NCBI GenBank assembly: GCA_000733355.1
Contig: JNVV01000008.1
Coordinates: 62,001 to 126,000, forward strand
Direction of reading: 5' to 3'
Source of the DNA: Falciphora oryzae
Lineage: Eukaryota > Ascomycota > Sordariomycetes > Magnaporthales > Magnaporthaceae
Length of the DNA stretch: 64,000 bases
In this document: piece by piece, positions 1 to 12,200 of the stretch
Position numbering within the stretch: position 1 is the stretch's first letter
Layout: every line of letters begins with the position of its first letter
The notes under the pieces: generated by a model
What the model saw: the letters and a program-made list of their open reading frames with translations, nothing else
What the model was told of the DNA's origin: nothing
Databases searched by the model: none
Made by a program: the position numbers and the translations under genes

Positions 1-602
1 TCCTGAGACTGGGCCCGCGGCTGGGGCTGCGACTGTGTCTGCGTTGGGGTGTGGGTACGGAACTCCTGAGGAGGCGCGTAGAACTGGTTTTCCTGGTTCC
101 TATGCACCTGATAGTGACCCTGAGGCTGGGGATGTTGAGGATGCTGAACAAACTGCTGGGCCTGGCCATTGATGTGTTGACCCGGATCGTTGAGCTGCTG
201 AGCTTGGCCAGGTTGACGCTGGACGTAAATGTCGCCATGGTAAGGTTCCTGGAACTGCTGCGTCTGTGTCGACGGGGAGGAGTATTGATCGTCCGGGCGG
301 TTGTTGGCAGCGAACGAGTTCGTAAAGTTGCTGTACCCCACCGTCGACGCGGTGTCTAGTGGCCGGGTCTGATATCCATAGGGCGGATTGTCGTGGCTAA
401 AGAACTGGCCATCTGGGAACGAGGAAGTCTCGTCATACTGTAGGCCCGGATGGAGCCCATTCGACAGTGCATTATCAAAGTAGAAGTCTTGACTAGCCGT
501 CTCTCCGAAAGGCTGTGCACCAGCATTATGGTGGGCATGGGTAGCGCCCGCATCGCCACCTCCACCGAAGTGATGATACTGGTTACCCTGGCCCTGCGAC
601 AT
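1..602 (-). CDS. Gln-rich protein, 5' part only (runs off left edge)
   Basis: The reverse strand is open from an ATG at 602–600 to position 1, giving about 200 residues without a stop, so this is the N-terminal part of a larger gene continuing to the left. The protein starts MSQGQGNQYHHFGGGG and is His/Gly-rich, then Asn/Ser/Tyr-rich, and from about residue 115 strongly Gln/Pro-rich with repeated QAQQ, QPQ and TQTQ patches. There is no signal peptide or membrane segment. Low-complexity Gln-rich N-termini are common in fungal transcription regulators and RNA-binding proteins, but no DNA-binding or catalytic domain lies inside the window, so I assign no function. The consistent codon use and lack of stops support real coding. 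An intron in the visible part is not excluded. Confidence 0.7.
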   Translation of the reverse strand, partial: MSQGQGNQYHHFGGGGDAGATHAHHNAGAQPFGETASQDFYFDNALSNGLHPGLQYDETSSFPDGQFFSHDNPPYGYQTRPLDTASTVGYSNFTNSFAANNRPDDQYSSPSTQTQQFQEPYHGDIYVQRQPGQAQQLNDPGQHINGQAQQFVQHPQHPQPQGHYQVHRNQENQFYAPPQEFRTHTPTQTQSQPQPRAQSQ

Positions 603-3490
603 CTCGCCAGCTCGCTACGCGCGAGTGGCTGTCACTCAAAGGGACTGCGTAGGCGTAGTTGATGCTGCCAGGGCTGCTCCCAATACCTGTATCAGTACAT
701 GGCAAGCCAAATAGCAACTAACCGGGGTGTCTGCACGTCCAAAAAAGTTCGCCACCCGACAAGTGGGGACTTGGCGTCTGCACGGGGTGTGTGCATACAA
801 CCACAGAAACTTGTGCATGTACTTACTCGCCAACTCGGCAGCAACAGTGGCTCGCAGAAATAAATTGAACCCGGCTGGTTTAATTGCGGTGAATAAGCCG
901 GGATCCCAAATTTGAAGAGACCTCTCAATGAAATGCGCACACAATATGGAGGGGACTCTGGGTGGGAAAAAAGAGCGAAAAAAGATGTGCCTCCAAGGGG
1001 TGGGGCGTGTCTATATCAAAGATGTGGAGAATGGAGAATTGAGGTGGGATGTGTGTGGCTGGACCGCGGAAGTATCTCCGCCAATTGGGAAACACGAGTC
1101 GAAGCGGTGGCGTGTGTTTATCAAGTCGTGTGGCAGTCGGATGGATGTCGCTGCCAGGACAGAAGTCGAAGCTAGTCCGAAAGCGGGATCTCAGTGGGGT
1201 CCTGTGTGCACCAAAGCCAATCAGTCACAAGAACGGACAAAGAAACAGCCTGATGTGTGTTCCGAATGCGTGCGAGGAGAAAGGAGGAAATCAGCGAGCG
1301 AGCGACGGTCGACGGCAGGAAAAGGGAGGAACGTCCAGGGCCGGGCCAGAGTGACGGCGACAGAAGAATCGGGAGTAGAGACTGGCGGAAGCGCAGCGCT
1401 GATGGTTTCCAGTTCCATGGAGTGGGTTGCGGAGAGAGTCTCATGGGCGCAGAAACAGGTTTGACGATTTGTTCCCGGGCTGGTTGGTGATGTGTGTCGT
1501 GGTGAGGTGCTTGTGGATGGCCGTGTGTGTGCCCCTGGCGGGCGTGTTTGTCGGCTTGGATGGAGGCTGAACAGAACGCAGAGAGGGTCCGCCACAAGAT
1601 CCCGTACTCCCAAGAACCCCTCAAACAGCCAATGTCGGTGCCGAACAATCCATCACCAGGAGAATGAATGGGCTCCGGTCGAAAGATGGAAAAGAGTAAC
1701 GACACGGCGCGAACTCCCCAGTGCTCGAGCTGAGCTCGGGTGCCTTGGGTCATGCTATGTTTTGGCCCATTATGTGCAGATTTGCGCTGTCGGGCCTGCT
1801 GGGAGTCGTTGGTCGCGGGCCTGGAGGCCCTGTAGCTGCAGGCTGACTGGCTGTGATTTTAGGGAGGTGGGTGCCGGAATTGAATGAAGTCAAGCAAAAA
1901 AAAAGAGTCCACGGAGAGTCGAGTGTACCCAGCAGGTATCAGATTTCCGGCTGGCGCTGGCCTCCTCAGCGCTGGCGAACAACTGGTTCCATCTTCAATG
2001 CCCAATTGACCGGCCATGCGCGCATGTCCTCTCTTCTCTCCGCGGCTCTCTGGTCGCATTCTCAAACGGTCGAGTGGCACCTCTCTCCCTCCCGTCACGG
2101 GAGGGAATTTCTTGAGGGCTCTCTTTCCCGCATTTTCCAATTGCGCGCGCGCAGGCAACACTCCCTGCCGCCTCAACCACCGACTCCTTTGGCTCGCGCA
2201 TTTGACCGCGAACGAGCTTCAGGGCAATCGGGTGGCACGATGCAAGTTGCAATTTGGGCGATGATACAACGTATGCTGCTCCTTGTGTGTTTGTGCGGCA
2301 CGTTGCTGCTGTTGTTTGGGGGAAATGGGAAAGGGCATTGATGATGGACTGTGGTGGATGTGCTGTGTGGTGCAGTGCGATGCGATGCTAGAGCGGGCAA
2401 GGGAAACGGGGGTGGAGGTGGTGAGAGCATACCCTGCAACCAGATGGTTGTCGTGACCAACTTCACCTGCTTCTTCCTACTACCCGCCTGCACCTCCCGG
2501 TGGGCTCCCCTCTAGCGACGAGAAAGACGCATCAAGTTACGACATGGCTTTTGATGAACCAGGCAGTTAATCTGTTAGAACAGATGGAAGCGTGCGACGC
2601 CTCGACTGTCTATTTGGGATCGGCCAGCCAAAACGATGCGAGACGGACGGTCGGGCCTGTTGCGACGGGCGCCTCGACGTCGCCTCGTAGTCAAATATCT
2701 CAATAAGCTCCAGAGCGGTCTCTGGAGATGCAGATGGCAGTGTCGACAAAGATGGCGGGCGATGTTTTGCGCACGATACGTGCCGGGAAATGGAGCGTCG
2801 CGGGTGTTTAGGAGAGCAGAAGGAGTGGCGTTGGTTGGGGACGTCGTTGAAAGAAATGGAAAACTTGGTCAGTTTCGCAAATCAGCCGCCAGCTGTCCCA
2901 GGGTCCCAGCGTGGCACGCTCCGCGTCTGACTGGCCCGCTGCAGCCCACTGCCCCACTCGCTCTCACTGCGCGCAGTGGCGGCAGGGGCTGGCGCGACTT
3001 GCCCACGGCCCACGGGCAGGCAGGCGCGCAGCCAAGCAGCCCCAGCGACCAGCACCAGGCGCCTGTGGCCGGATATTATGACTGCCCGGCCGCCGAAGCC
3101 TGCGCTATCTGATTGGCCGCACCTACCCCCTGAGAGTGGTGCAGAGTTCCTGGGAGCTCCGCCCAGAACAGGACTAGCCAAACTGGCCGCCCCCAAACTT
3201 TAGTTGCTGCTGGCAATTGCGCATGTGGGACGGCAGACGTCAACGTGTCAAGCTCCGACGCCAGAAGGCTTCGAAATGCGAACGAGAAAAGAGTGCTCCA
3301 GTCAGACAGAACTCCAATTCCAGACCACCATATTCGCGCTGTCGAAAGATTAGAGAAACGACCAGTCCGCACACAACCCGACTTGCATGGCGTGATTGTG
3401 TCCCTGTCCGCATAGTCCAGAGGCCCCGACTTTCCCCGCCAAGAGCACCCTCCCGCGCCGTCCCCCAGCTTCCCGAGACGGCCGACAACC
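603..3490. other. intergenic / upstream regions of two divergent genes
   Basis: About 2.9 kb between the start of the Gln-rich gene (minus strand) and sly1 (plus strand). Open frames here (for example 928–1464 and 1853–2341) have atypical composition and no recognisable domain, so I treat the stretch as promoter and 5' UTR sequence, probably of the Gln-rich gene. It contains a perfect palindrome with a 1-nt centre at 2087–2105 (arms CCCTCCCGT / ACGGGAGGG). Confidence 0.5.
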
Positions 3491-5945
3491 ATGGCCGCGC
3501 GCGCACATTCTCTACGAGACCGCCAAATAGGTCAGTATTCTCCGCCATCGCTAAGGAGAGGGTAGACAGTAGATGCTGAACGACCGCTTCAGCGTCCCTG
3601 AAGAAAATCCTCAACCTCAACCATGCACTCGAGCAAGGAGAGGGCGAGGAGCCCCTCGCCAACGGCGCTCTCGGCCCCTCGTCACCCATCCTGAATGCTG
3701 AAGGGGAGCCGATCTGGAAGGTCCTGGTCTTCGACGATCTCGGCCGCGACGTAATCAGCAGCGTGCTGCGCGTCAGCGACCTGCGGTCCCTGGGCGTTAC
3801 CATGCACATGTACGCAGGCCTTCACCTCCCATCTTCGGCAGCAGGCGCATGCTGGTTAGCTTGAGACTCTAAACAACGTGACGGCCACGGCCCCTTTTGC
3901 AGGCACATCGCAGCGTCAAGACATCCAATATCCGACGTTCCTGTGATCTACCTCGTCGAGCCGACCCAGAAGAACCTCCAAGGCATCACAGCCGACCTCC
4001 AGAAGGGCCTCTACTCCCCCGCATACGTCAACTTCCTCTCATCGATAGCCCGTCCTCTTCTGGAAGACTTCGCCACGCAGACCGCAGCCGCCGAGACCTC
4101 AGAACACATCGCGCAGTTGTTTGATCAGTACCTAAACTTCATCGTCGCCGAGCCAGACCTGTTCAGCCTAGGGATGCAGAAGGAACACACCTATTGGGCC
4201 CTGAATAGCGCCAAGACTCAAGATGAAGAGCTAGACCACGTGGTGGACCGGATTGTGAGCGGTCTCTTCAGTGTCGTGGTAACTATGGGTACGTCTGCCC
4301 TGAGAGGCATACTGCGCGCGGCCGCCCTGCCTGGTTTGCCTTGGCTAACAGTAGGATAGGGGTCATACCAATTATCCGGTGTCCGAAGGGCGCGGCTGCC
4401 GAGATGATCTCGGCCAAGCTCGATCGTAAGCTCCGCGACCACATACTAAACTCCAAGGACAACTTGTTCTCGGCCGCCAACAACCGCGCAACATCATCTT
4501 CGGCAAACCCCGCCCCCAGGCCTGTTCTGATAATCCTGGACCGCAACGTGGATCTTATTCCGATGCTGTCCCACTCGTGGACTTACCAGTCCCTGGTGCA
4601 CGATGTGCTTAACATGAAGTTGAACCGAATTACTATCGAGACTCCGGTAGACGAGAGCAATCCAGCCAAGGGTGTGACCCGCAAATCATACGACCTGAGC
4701 GCGAGCGACTTCTTCTGGGAGCGGAACGCTGGGGTTCCCTTTCCGCAGGTCGCCGAGGACATCGACGCCGAGCTGACCAAGTACAAGGAAGATGCGGCCG
4801 CCATCACCAAAAAGACGGGAGTGACGGACCTCGAGGACCTGCAGAACGACACGAGCGCGAGCGCCCAGCATCTCAAGGCCGCCATCACGCTCCTTCCCGA
4901 GCTGAGGGAGCGCAAGGCCACCCTAGACATGCACATGAACATTCTGGCCGCACTTTTGACCGGCATCAAGAACAGGCAACTAGACAACTTCTTCCAGCTA
5001 GAGGAGAACGTGGCCAAGCATACCAAGGCCCAGCTGCTCGAGACGATCAAAGATGGGGACAAGGGAAATGACCCGTTGGACAAGCTCCGCCTGTTTATTA
5101 TCTGGTTCTTGAGCACAGAACAAGACCTGAACAGGCAAGAGTGGCAGCAGTTTGAGGAGGCACTGACTGCCGCCGGTGTGGACGGGACGTGTCTGCCCTA
5201 TATTCGACAGTGAGTTGCCTCACCCACTCCTTCCCTCTCTCAGTGCGGTCCGTTAACGTGATATCCATCAACCAGAGTCCGAGCAACGACAAAAATGACG
5301 CAGCTGACCACAATCAACTCGTCGGGAACACAGCCCCAGCAAGGGTCGGATCTCTTCGGGCGCTTCTCCAACATCAGCTCGCGGCTGACGGACAGGCTCA
5401 AGGAGTCGGGCGTGCCGACTACGGCGCTGAGCGCAAACTTGGACTCGCTCATCGGCGGCATCAAGAACTTCCTGCCTGCAAACCGCGACCTCACAATAAC
5501 CAAGATCGTCGAGTCCATCATGGACCCCTCGGCCGCCTCGTCCTCGGCCATCGCCAAGACTGAGCACTACCTCTATTTCGACCCGCGCTCCGCCAGCGCC
5601 AGGGGCACCATGCCCCCGCCCTCAGCTATGCGCTCGGGAGCGGGTGGCTCCGGCTCGTCGGCAGCCGGCGCGGGTGGGCCCCCTGGCGGAATGCCCGGCT
5701 CCGGGTCCGGAGCGGCCGCCGCCAGCTTTGGTCAGCGGCGCCAGGGCTTCACCGAGGCAGTCGTCTTCACCGTAGGCGGAGGCAGCATGGACGAGTATGG
5801 GAACCTGCTGGAGTGGGTGGCGCGCACGAGCGGCGGCGGTGACCGCGTCAAACGTAGGGTTGTATACGGCAGCACCGAGATGCTCAACGCCGGCGAATTC
5901 ATCGCCCAGGAGCTTGAGAGGTTGGGCAAGGAGGTGGCATCTTGA
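3491..5945 (+). CDS. sly1: Sly1, Sec1/Munc18-family SNARE regulator
   Basis: Vesicle-docking protein of the Sec1/Munc18 (SM) family acting on the ER–Golgi syntaxin (Sed5) and Rab Ypt1. Five exons join in frame: 3491–3530, 3593–3809, 3903–4288, 4360–5209 and 5276–5945, giving 720 aa, close to the usual size for fungal Sly1. All introns are GT–AG (62–93 nt). Family signatures seen are the N-terminal SLKKILNLNHA, WKVLVFDDLGRDVISSVLRV, DVPVIYLVEPT, TMGVIPIIRCPKG, PRPVLIILDRNVDLIPMLSH and HSWTYQSLVHDVL. The last 100 residues carry a Gly/Ser/Pro-rich insert (about 5620–5720) before the conserved end VVFTVGGGSMDEYGNLLEW. The tiny 40-nt first exon was chosen because its Met–Ala–Ala–Arg start runs into the conserved helix. 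It lies in tandem with fes1, 644 bp downstream. High confidence in identity and splicing. Confidence 0.95.
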
Positions 5946-6589
5946 GCGATGTTATGGTGGATCAAGGGGAGTTAAAGAAGAAAAAGCAATACGGAAGCTA
6001 GCCAGTCTTTTCGAGAGCGTAATACCGTCCCATTTACTATTCCCCATGGCGCTTAATTTTTTCGGGAGTCCTAGCTATGCTCGGATCTCTCCGAAACTTG
6101 CAACTTATTATCGAGACGGGATGCTCAAGGTATCGCTGGGACTGAAGCGGTTCAAACTCTAGGCGAGGTCGCAGTATTCACCCGCAGAGCTACCCCCAAG
6201 TACAAACCAGCCTGCATAGATAATCTCAATTCTCCTCATGCATTCAACTATGCACAATCCGATCGCTACTTGAGCCCAATGGGTTGACCGCTTTCGACCA
6301 GGCGGCGACCTTCTCAGCCTGACCCCAGTTCGGATTGACGGTTCAGTGGGGCTGCAGACGTCACTAGCCGCTCTGGAATAGAAGCTTCTTGAACCTTCCC
6401 CAGTTTGGTAACTGTGACGCCGTTAGGAAGCAAGGCTGCCCCGCGCATAAAAAAGTTGCCTGCAGCCAAAAGAAACGCGACGAGATTACCTCGAGGGGTC
6501 GCATCAAGTTCACTAGAAGCTCACGAACGGCAGACGCATTGTCGCCTAAAACCACAAATCCCGATTGTTTTGGCACAAATCCTTGCGCA
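5946..6589. other. sly1–fes1 intergenic region
   Basis: Contains the sly1 3' region and the fes1 promoter. Nothing protein-coding is supported. The notable element is the heat-shock element at 6380–6399. Confidence 0.6.
6380..6399. promoter_or_regulatory. heat-shock element upstream of fes1
   Basis: Four contiguous alternating pentamers of the form nGAAn-nTTCn-nGAAn-nTTCn, all matching, end about 190 bp before the fes1 ATG. A further GGAAT pentamer precedes them at 6375–6379 in the non-alternating orientation. This is the classical Hsf1-binding arrangement. Its place before an Hsp70 co-chaperone gene fits known Hsf1 regulation of chaperones. Confidence 0.85.
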
Positions 6590-7249
6590 ATGGACAAAAA
6601 CCTCAATACACTCCTGAAATGGAGCATCGAAAACTCGACCAACGCCGACGGCGCCGCCGCCCCCGCACCACAGCAGCAGCAGCAGCAGCGGGTGGACCCG
6701 GAGATCCTCAAGGCGCTCTTCGGCGGGCCGTCCGAGGCCGAGCTGATGAAGGCGGCTATGGAGGTGATCACGAGCACCAACTCGGACGTGACGCTCGACT
6801 CCAAGCTGGTGGCCTTCGACAACTTTGAGCAGCTGATCGAGTCGCTCGACAACGCCAACAACCTGTCCAACCTCTCGCTCTGGACCCCGCTGCTCGGCAT
6901 GCTCGAGTCGGACCACGCCGACCTGCGCCGCATGGCCGCCTGGTGCGTCGGCACCGCCGTCCAGAACAACGAGCCCAGCCAGGAGCGCCTGCTCGCCCTC
7001 GGCGGCCTGCCCCGCCTCTTCGCCATGGCGAGGGCGGAGGGCGAGGACGCAAACGTGCGCAGGAAGGCCGTGTTTGCGCTCAGCTCGGCCTGCAGGAACT
7101 ACCAGCCCGCCATGGACGCGCTGGTCGCCGAGGTCGCGAAGGCGGGCGGGGGCAAGGCGGACAAGGTCGACGCGGCCAACATGGACGCAGTCGACGCCGT
7201 CATAGATGGCTTGAGGGCGGGCATTCCTAAGCCCGCTGCTGCAGCCTAG
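6590..7249 (+). CDS. fes1: Fes1, Hsp70 nucleotide-exchange factor
   Basis: Armadillo-type nucleotide-exchange factor (HspBP1/Fes1 family) that releases ADP from cytosolic Hsp70 (Ssa) and sends misfolded proteins to degradation. Single exon, 219 aa, normal for fungal Fes1. It begins MDKNLNTLLKWSIENS, the diagnostic N-terminus, followed by a poly-Gln stretch (about residues 25–30), the conserved VDPEILKALFGGPSEAELM block and helical repeats with LWTPLLGMLESDHADLR, AAWCVGTAVQNN and VRRKAVFALSSACRN. The frame is open upstream to 6389, but the ATG at 6590 is chosen because the family motif begins there. A canonical heat-shock element lies upstream. The 3' UTR starts with a 25-A run. Identification is secure. 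Confidence 0.95.
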   Translation: MDKNLNTLLKWSIENSTNADGAAAPAPQQQQQQRVDPEILKALFGGPSEAELMKAAMEVITSTNSDVTLDSKLVAFDNFEQLIESLDNANNLSNLSLWTPLLGMLESDHADLRRMAAWCVGTAVQNNEPSQERLLALGGLPRLFAMARAEGEDANVRRKAVFALSSACRNYQPAMDALVAEVAKAGGGKADKVDAANMDAVDAVIDGLRAGIPKPAAAA

Positions 7250-7261
7250 ACACGCCAACAA

Positions 7262-7294
<33 letters not shown>

Positions 7295-7636
7295 AAAGAA
7301 AAACATGGACAAACAAACATGGGGCAAGGGTGGCGGGTTGCTTGGGGGAAAATATGACACCATATAATAGGCGTTTGGGCTTTTGAGACAGGGTACTATA
7401 GAACTGGAGTTATTTTGGGAGAAGCAATTCGTCTTCAGTCGGATAATGGCGGGAACGGGTTACTAAACGCTGGGGAATCCTTTCACATCAGGGAATGAAA
7501 TCCAGGCAAAAACGAGCACACGGTCAATATGTGACATTTTACACGTTTTACACTTTTTTTTCGTTTTATACAGATGTATAGTGGGGTGTCTATTCTACGA
7601 TAGAGCCGTCACTGCCCAGGTCATTTCCCCCTTGGA
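7250..7636. other. convergent intergenic region with A25 tract
   Basis: Between the fes1 stop and the uL5m stop. An uninterrupted run of 25 A occupies 7260–7284, only 11 nt after the fes1 stop, then A/G-rich sequence. The rest is AT-rich 3' UTR-type sequence shared by two converging genes. No gene is seen. Confidence 0.6.
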
Positions 7637-8887
7637 TTAGAAGGCCAGTTCGCCATAGAACGGCATTCCCAAAGCTTGCATAAGCAACCTGGCATGACGG
7701 TTGGATTTTGCCGTCGTCTTAATAGCGATGCGGCATCCAGGGGTCAACTTGGGAGGGTACATCTATGGAAAAGTGATGGGTCAGTACTGACAGTGCTCAC
7801 ACAGGGGCAGGAAGCAGTATGCGGTGGAGGCAACGAGGAAGGGTAAAAACGTACAGATATGTTGGAGTCCATTTCGGGAAAGTGCACCATGTCCTGAGGC
7901 CTCAGGCCAAAGGAAATGTTGCCCTGGCTGTCACCAGTGCTGCCAGGGATTCCCTCCCACTCCTTGATGCGGGGGAAGACGATGTGGACGAGCTTGTCTA
8001 TGAACTCGTAGGCGTTGTTGCCGCGCATCGTGACCTTTGCGCCCGAGGCCTTGCCCTTCATGACGCCCCACTGGGCGACGCCGACGCGGTTCTTGGTCAC
8101 CTCGGGGACCTGGCCGCTGATGCTCTGGAGCATGGCGCGGGCGACCCAGAGGTACATCTCGTTCTTGATGGCCTCGGGCGAGTACGAGGCGACCGTGACC
8201 TCGGTGATCTCGGGCACGTTGTTGAAGTTGATGTCGGGCTCGACAAGGCGTGACACGGACGAGCCCCTGGGCCCGCGCTTGGGCCTGTTCTTGTGGTAGG
8301 GGGAAGAGTTGTCCCACTCGCGGAACATGAGGTCCTGGAAGTTGACGGCGGGCTCCATGGTGCCCGGCGGCTTGTGCGTGTACGCCAGCGTCAGAAAGTC
8401 GGACGCGATCGTTGTCTCGTACGTCTGCCGCAGCCGCGGCAGGTTGAAGGGCCCTGGGATGAAGTCTCGCGCGACGGGGTTCGACGACTTGGGCGACTGT
8501 ATGGGGTGCAGCGGGCCGCGGTCGTACTTGGGCGGGTGGTACTGGTATCTAGAGGAGGATGCATGTTAGTCGATGCGTCTCCTTCCTCGAAGCGGGGCTG
8601 TGAACCGACCTGCTTCCTGGGAGCTGCTGTTTCCTGCGGAAGTAGCGGTCCTTGGGCGGTCTCTGCTTGACACCCTCGCCGAACTTGGCCTTCATGCTAG
8701 ACGCCTCGAACTCGAGGTCGGCGAATTCAGACGGGACCTGTGCCGGCGGCGGCGCGGGCTCAGCGGCGGCGGCGGCGGCGGCCTGTGTGGAGGCGCATCT
8801 GCGGATGGCTGCTTGGTACGCGGGGCGCGACAGCGACGACACGGGTATCTGCCGGATGCACCGGGACATCTCACGCAGCCCGCTCAT
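7637..8887 (-). CDS. mrpl7: mitochondrial large-subunit ribosomal protein uL5m (MRPL7)
   Basis: Structural protein of the mitochondrial 54S subunit (bacterial L5 family). Three exons on the minus strand: 8887–8610, 8548–7855 and 7762–7637, joined across 61- and 92-nt GT–AG introns, 365 aa. The N-terminus (about 55 residues, Arg/Ser/Ala-rich, few acidic residues) looks like a mitochondrial presequence with poly-Ala. The central region holds the L5 features EITEVTVASYSPEA, MLQSISGQVPEVTKNRVGVAQWGVMKGKASGAKVTMRGNNAYEFIDKLVHIVFPRIKEW (shown here across two family blocks) and ISFGLRPQDMVHFPEMD. The third exon supplies the C-terminal TPGCRIAIKTTAKSNRHARL. The ATG at 8887 is chosen; a second Met seven codons in is an alternative. 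It shares a 376-bp divergent promoter with sec8. Confidence 0.9.
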
Positions 8888-9263
8888 CCTGCCTGGCTGC
8901 GTGTGGAGTGGTCAATGGCTGCCGATGCTCGTTGCGCTTGTAGCCTCTTCCGATGCGGCGGGAGCTGTGCTGGAGATCTCGTCCAAAAAAATCGGACCCC
9001 TGTCTCTCGCGAAGCCGGACGGGGAGCTTCATGTGGGCGCACGGGCCCAGATTGGGGTAAATGCAGAGGCGCGGGTTAGGGTCATGGCCAATGCGGGCGC
9101 CCAACCGACAGCCTGTCTCGCGAAGCTCAGCCAGCCTCCCTGAGACCGAGGCCGTTCGAAAGCTGTGAAACGACGCCTGCAAGAAACAAATAACCAACGA
9201 CAAGGTGTGGGTCTTTATCTCCGAGCCAATCGACCATGTCATAACGGGCCATCCTCGGAAACG
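8888..9263. promoter_or_regulatory. divergent promoter between uL5m and sec8
   Basis: 376 bp separating two ATGs facing away from each other, so it must hold both promoters and 5' UTRs. No TATA box or known operator stands out. Confidence 0.55.
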
Positions 9264-12200
9264 ATGTCGAACAGATACGGCGGATCCTCCCGCAACGGCA
9301 ACGGATACGGCAACTTTGGGCGGCGCTCCCAGGACGACCGCGACGGCGGGGACTACGACCCATACGGCGATAGCTACGGGAGCGGTGGTGGTGGCGGAGG
9401 AGGAGGAGGAGGCGGGGGCGGGAACAGATATGGCGACGACGACTATGGCGGCGGGGGCGGCAGCAAGTACGGGGATGACCGCTACACCGAATCTCCAAGG
9501 AGCCAGATGAGCGCCCGCGCCGCGCCCGCGCCGGCGGCCCCGTCGTCGTCCCGCTACAACGTGCCTCCACCGCGACCGAGCCAGCAGCGCAGCGGCGGAG
9601 GTGGAGGCGGAGGTGGAGGTGGAGGCGGAGGAGGCGGAGGAGGCGGAGGCGGAGGCGGATACGAGTCGAGTGCGGAGCGGCAGATCGCGCAAGTGTTGGA
9701 GCACATCAAGAAGGACTGGCCAGCCATGTGCCAGACGGACTGCGTTCCCGTGCAGCTGGCGCTGCAGCTGCTGGACAACAGCTCGGTCGGGCGGGCGCAC
9801 GAGTACCGCAACTTCCAGAACACGCACCGCTACCTGCAGGACTCGCTCAAGAACATCGTGCACGACTACCACCAGGGCTTCAACAGCTCCATCGGCACGT
9901 TCCACAAGATCCAGGGCAGCATCCAGGCCTCGCAGAAGAAGGTGCGCGGCCTCAAGGAGTCGCTGGCCGCCGCCAAGGTCAGCCTGTGCACCACCGACCC
10001 GGAGCTCAAGAAGCTCTACAACACGTCGCAGATGTACGACGACCTTCTGCAGGCCCTCGGCGAGGTCGACGAGCTGCGCCAGGTACCCGACCAGCTCGAG
10101 GCCCGCATCTCCGAGAAGCGCTTCCTAACCGCGGTCGAGGTGCTGCAGACAGCCCTGCGCAAGCTGACCAAGCCCGAGCTCGACGGCATCGGCGCCCTAG
10201 TCGACCTGCGCAGCTACCTGGCCAACCAGGAGACGGCCCTGATGGACATCCTGGTCGAGGAGCTGCACGAGCACCTGTACCTCAAGTCCCCCTACTGCCA
10301 GGAGAGATGGCAGAACCTGGCCAAGTCCCAGGGCACCTTCAGCGACGCCTTCGCCGAGAACAGCAACCTAGCTCCCTTCCTCGGCGTCCTCGACACCATG
10401 GACCTCGAGCGCGCCGTGCAGGAGGACCCCGGGAGGAACCCCGAGGCCGACACATTCTACTACGTCTCACTAGTCATCGAGTCGCTCAACAAGCTTGGCC
10501 GGCTCGAGGCGGCCGTCGACACGCTAAAGCAGCGGTTGCCAGTCGAGCTGTTCTCTATCGTCAACGAGACCATCAACGAGGTTGACCAGAAGCACCCGAG
10601 CTCGCTCAGGGGCGGTTCGGCCGGTCCCCAGGGGCTCCATGTCTACGGCAGCCGCGAGACGCAGCTGAGGGCCGACGTCATCTACGACCTGCTGTGGACC
10701 CTCTACGGCAAATTTGAGGCCATAGCCGAGGGCCACAGAGTTCTCCACGAGTACATCAAGGCCCTCATCCGTCGCGAGGGCGCGGGCAACAATATCGCTC
10801 TTCTTGGCAGCTTCAAGGAGCTCTGGAACCTGTACCAGAATGAGATTCGGTCGCTCCTCCACAGCTACGTCACTACCGACGCCGATGTCTACCAGTTCAA
10901 CTCTCCAAGACCCGGGGCGTCGTCAAACGGCACGTCCAAGACGAGGCAGGACCTGTTCAAGTTTTCCGACTCGGATGTCAAGTCTACCGAGATGACGACC
11001 GAGTATGAGGAGCTGGACGGCATTATCCGTGCCGCCGTCCCGGGCCTGACCAGCGGCGGCCGCAAGACGGGCGACAAGAAGCAGCAGCAACAACAGGGGC
11101 AGGGCGTGGGACGTGGCGACGCCGGCAAGCGCGGCACCGGGATCGGCGGATTCGAGGGCAATAGTCGACAGAGCGGCGACGTTCACAAATCGCTGGTCGA
11201 GCCCAGCGTCTTCAACATGAGCCTCCTGCTGCCCCCGACGCTGGTGTTTCTGCAGCGACTCAAGGGCATAGTGCCGCCCGGGTCGGACCTGGCGACGAGC
11301 ACGCTGACGTCGTTTCTGGATAACTTCCTGGTCAACGTGTTCCAGCCGCAGCTAGACGAGACGCTGGGCAAGCTGAGCGACACGGTGTTTGGCGAATCGG
11401 ACTCGTTCCAGCAGGACCCAGACTGGAGCCTGATGGCGCGGCGCCCGGTGTTCAAGGGCACGACGGCCTTCTTCGCCATCGTGACGGCCTTCTGCCGCAT
11501 GCTGGGCACGATCCCGCACGATCAGGCGCTCAGCACGCTTATCATCGCGCAGATGATGCGCTACTACGACCGCTGCTTCGGCTGGTACCGGGCGCTGGTG
11601 GCAAAGACGGAGGAGGAGGTCAATGCCGAGCAGCAAACGCTGCGCGTATCCGCCGTAATGGCCACACAGGCGTCCGAGATGCTCGAAACAATGAAGCAGC
11701 TCTGGACTGCCGAGGGCGGCGTGGAGGCCAACGCCGACCTCCTCGGGAAGGAGATCGCGCTGCTGGTCGAGCGCACCAACGAGAAGCGGCTCGAGATGGG
11801 CGACATCATCTCGGACCGCGACACCATCTCATCCCTCTGCCTGCTCTACACGAGTATGAAGTGGCTAGCCGCAAAGGTTGTCGGCCTGCGCCACATCACC
11901 AAAAGCGACGCCGATTCGTCGAGCACCCTGCCCAAGCAGCAGGGCGGCCGACGCTGGACGCTGTTCAACGACCCGGTCAAGGCGACGACGGAGCACGGGC
12001 CCGTCTACCTCCCCATGACGCAGGAGACTGTAAAGTAAGCTTTGTTTGTTCTGGGTAGCTTTGAGGCTTTGATAAAAATGTAATGGCGGCATGCTAACTT
12101 TCTCCCCAGCTCCTTCGACAACATCGTCGCGTCATACGAGGAGCTCGCGGCCACGGCGCTGCTGACGCTGCACATGGAAGTGCGGTGTCGTATCGTGTAC

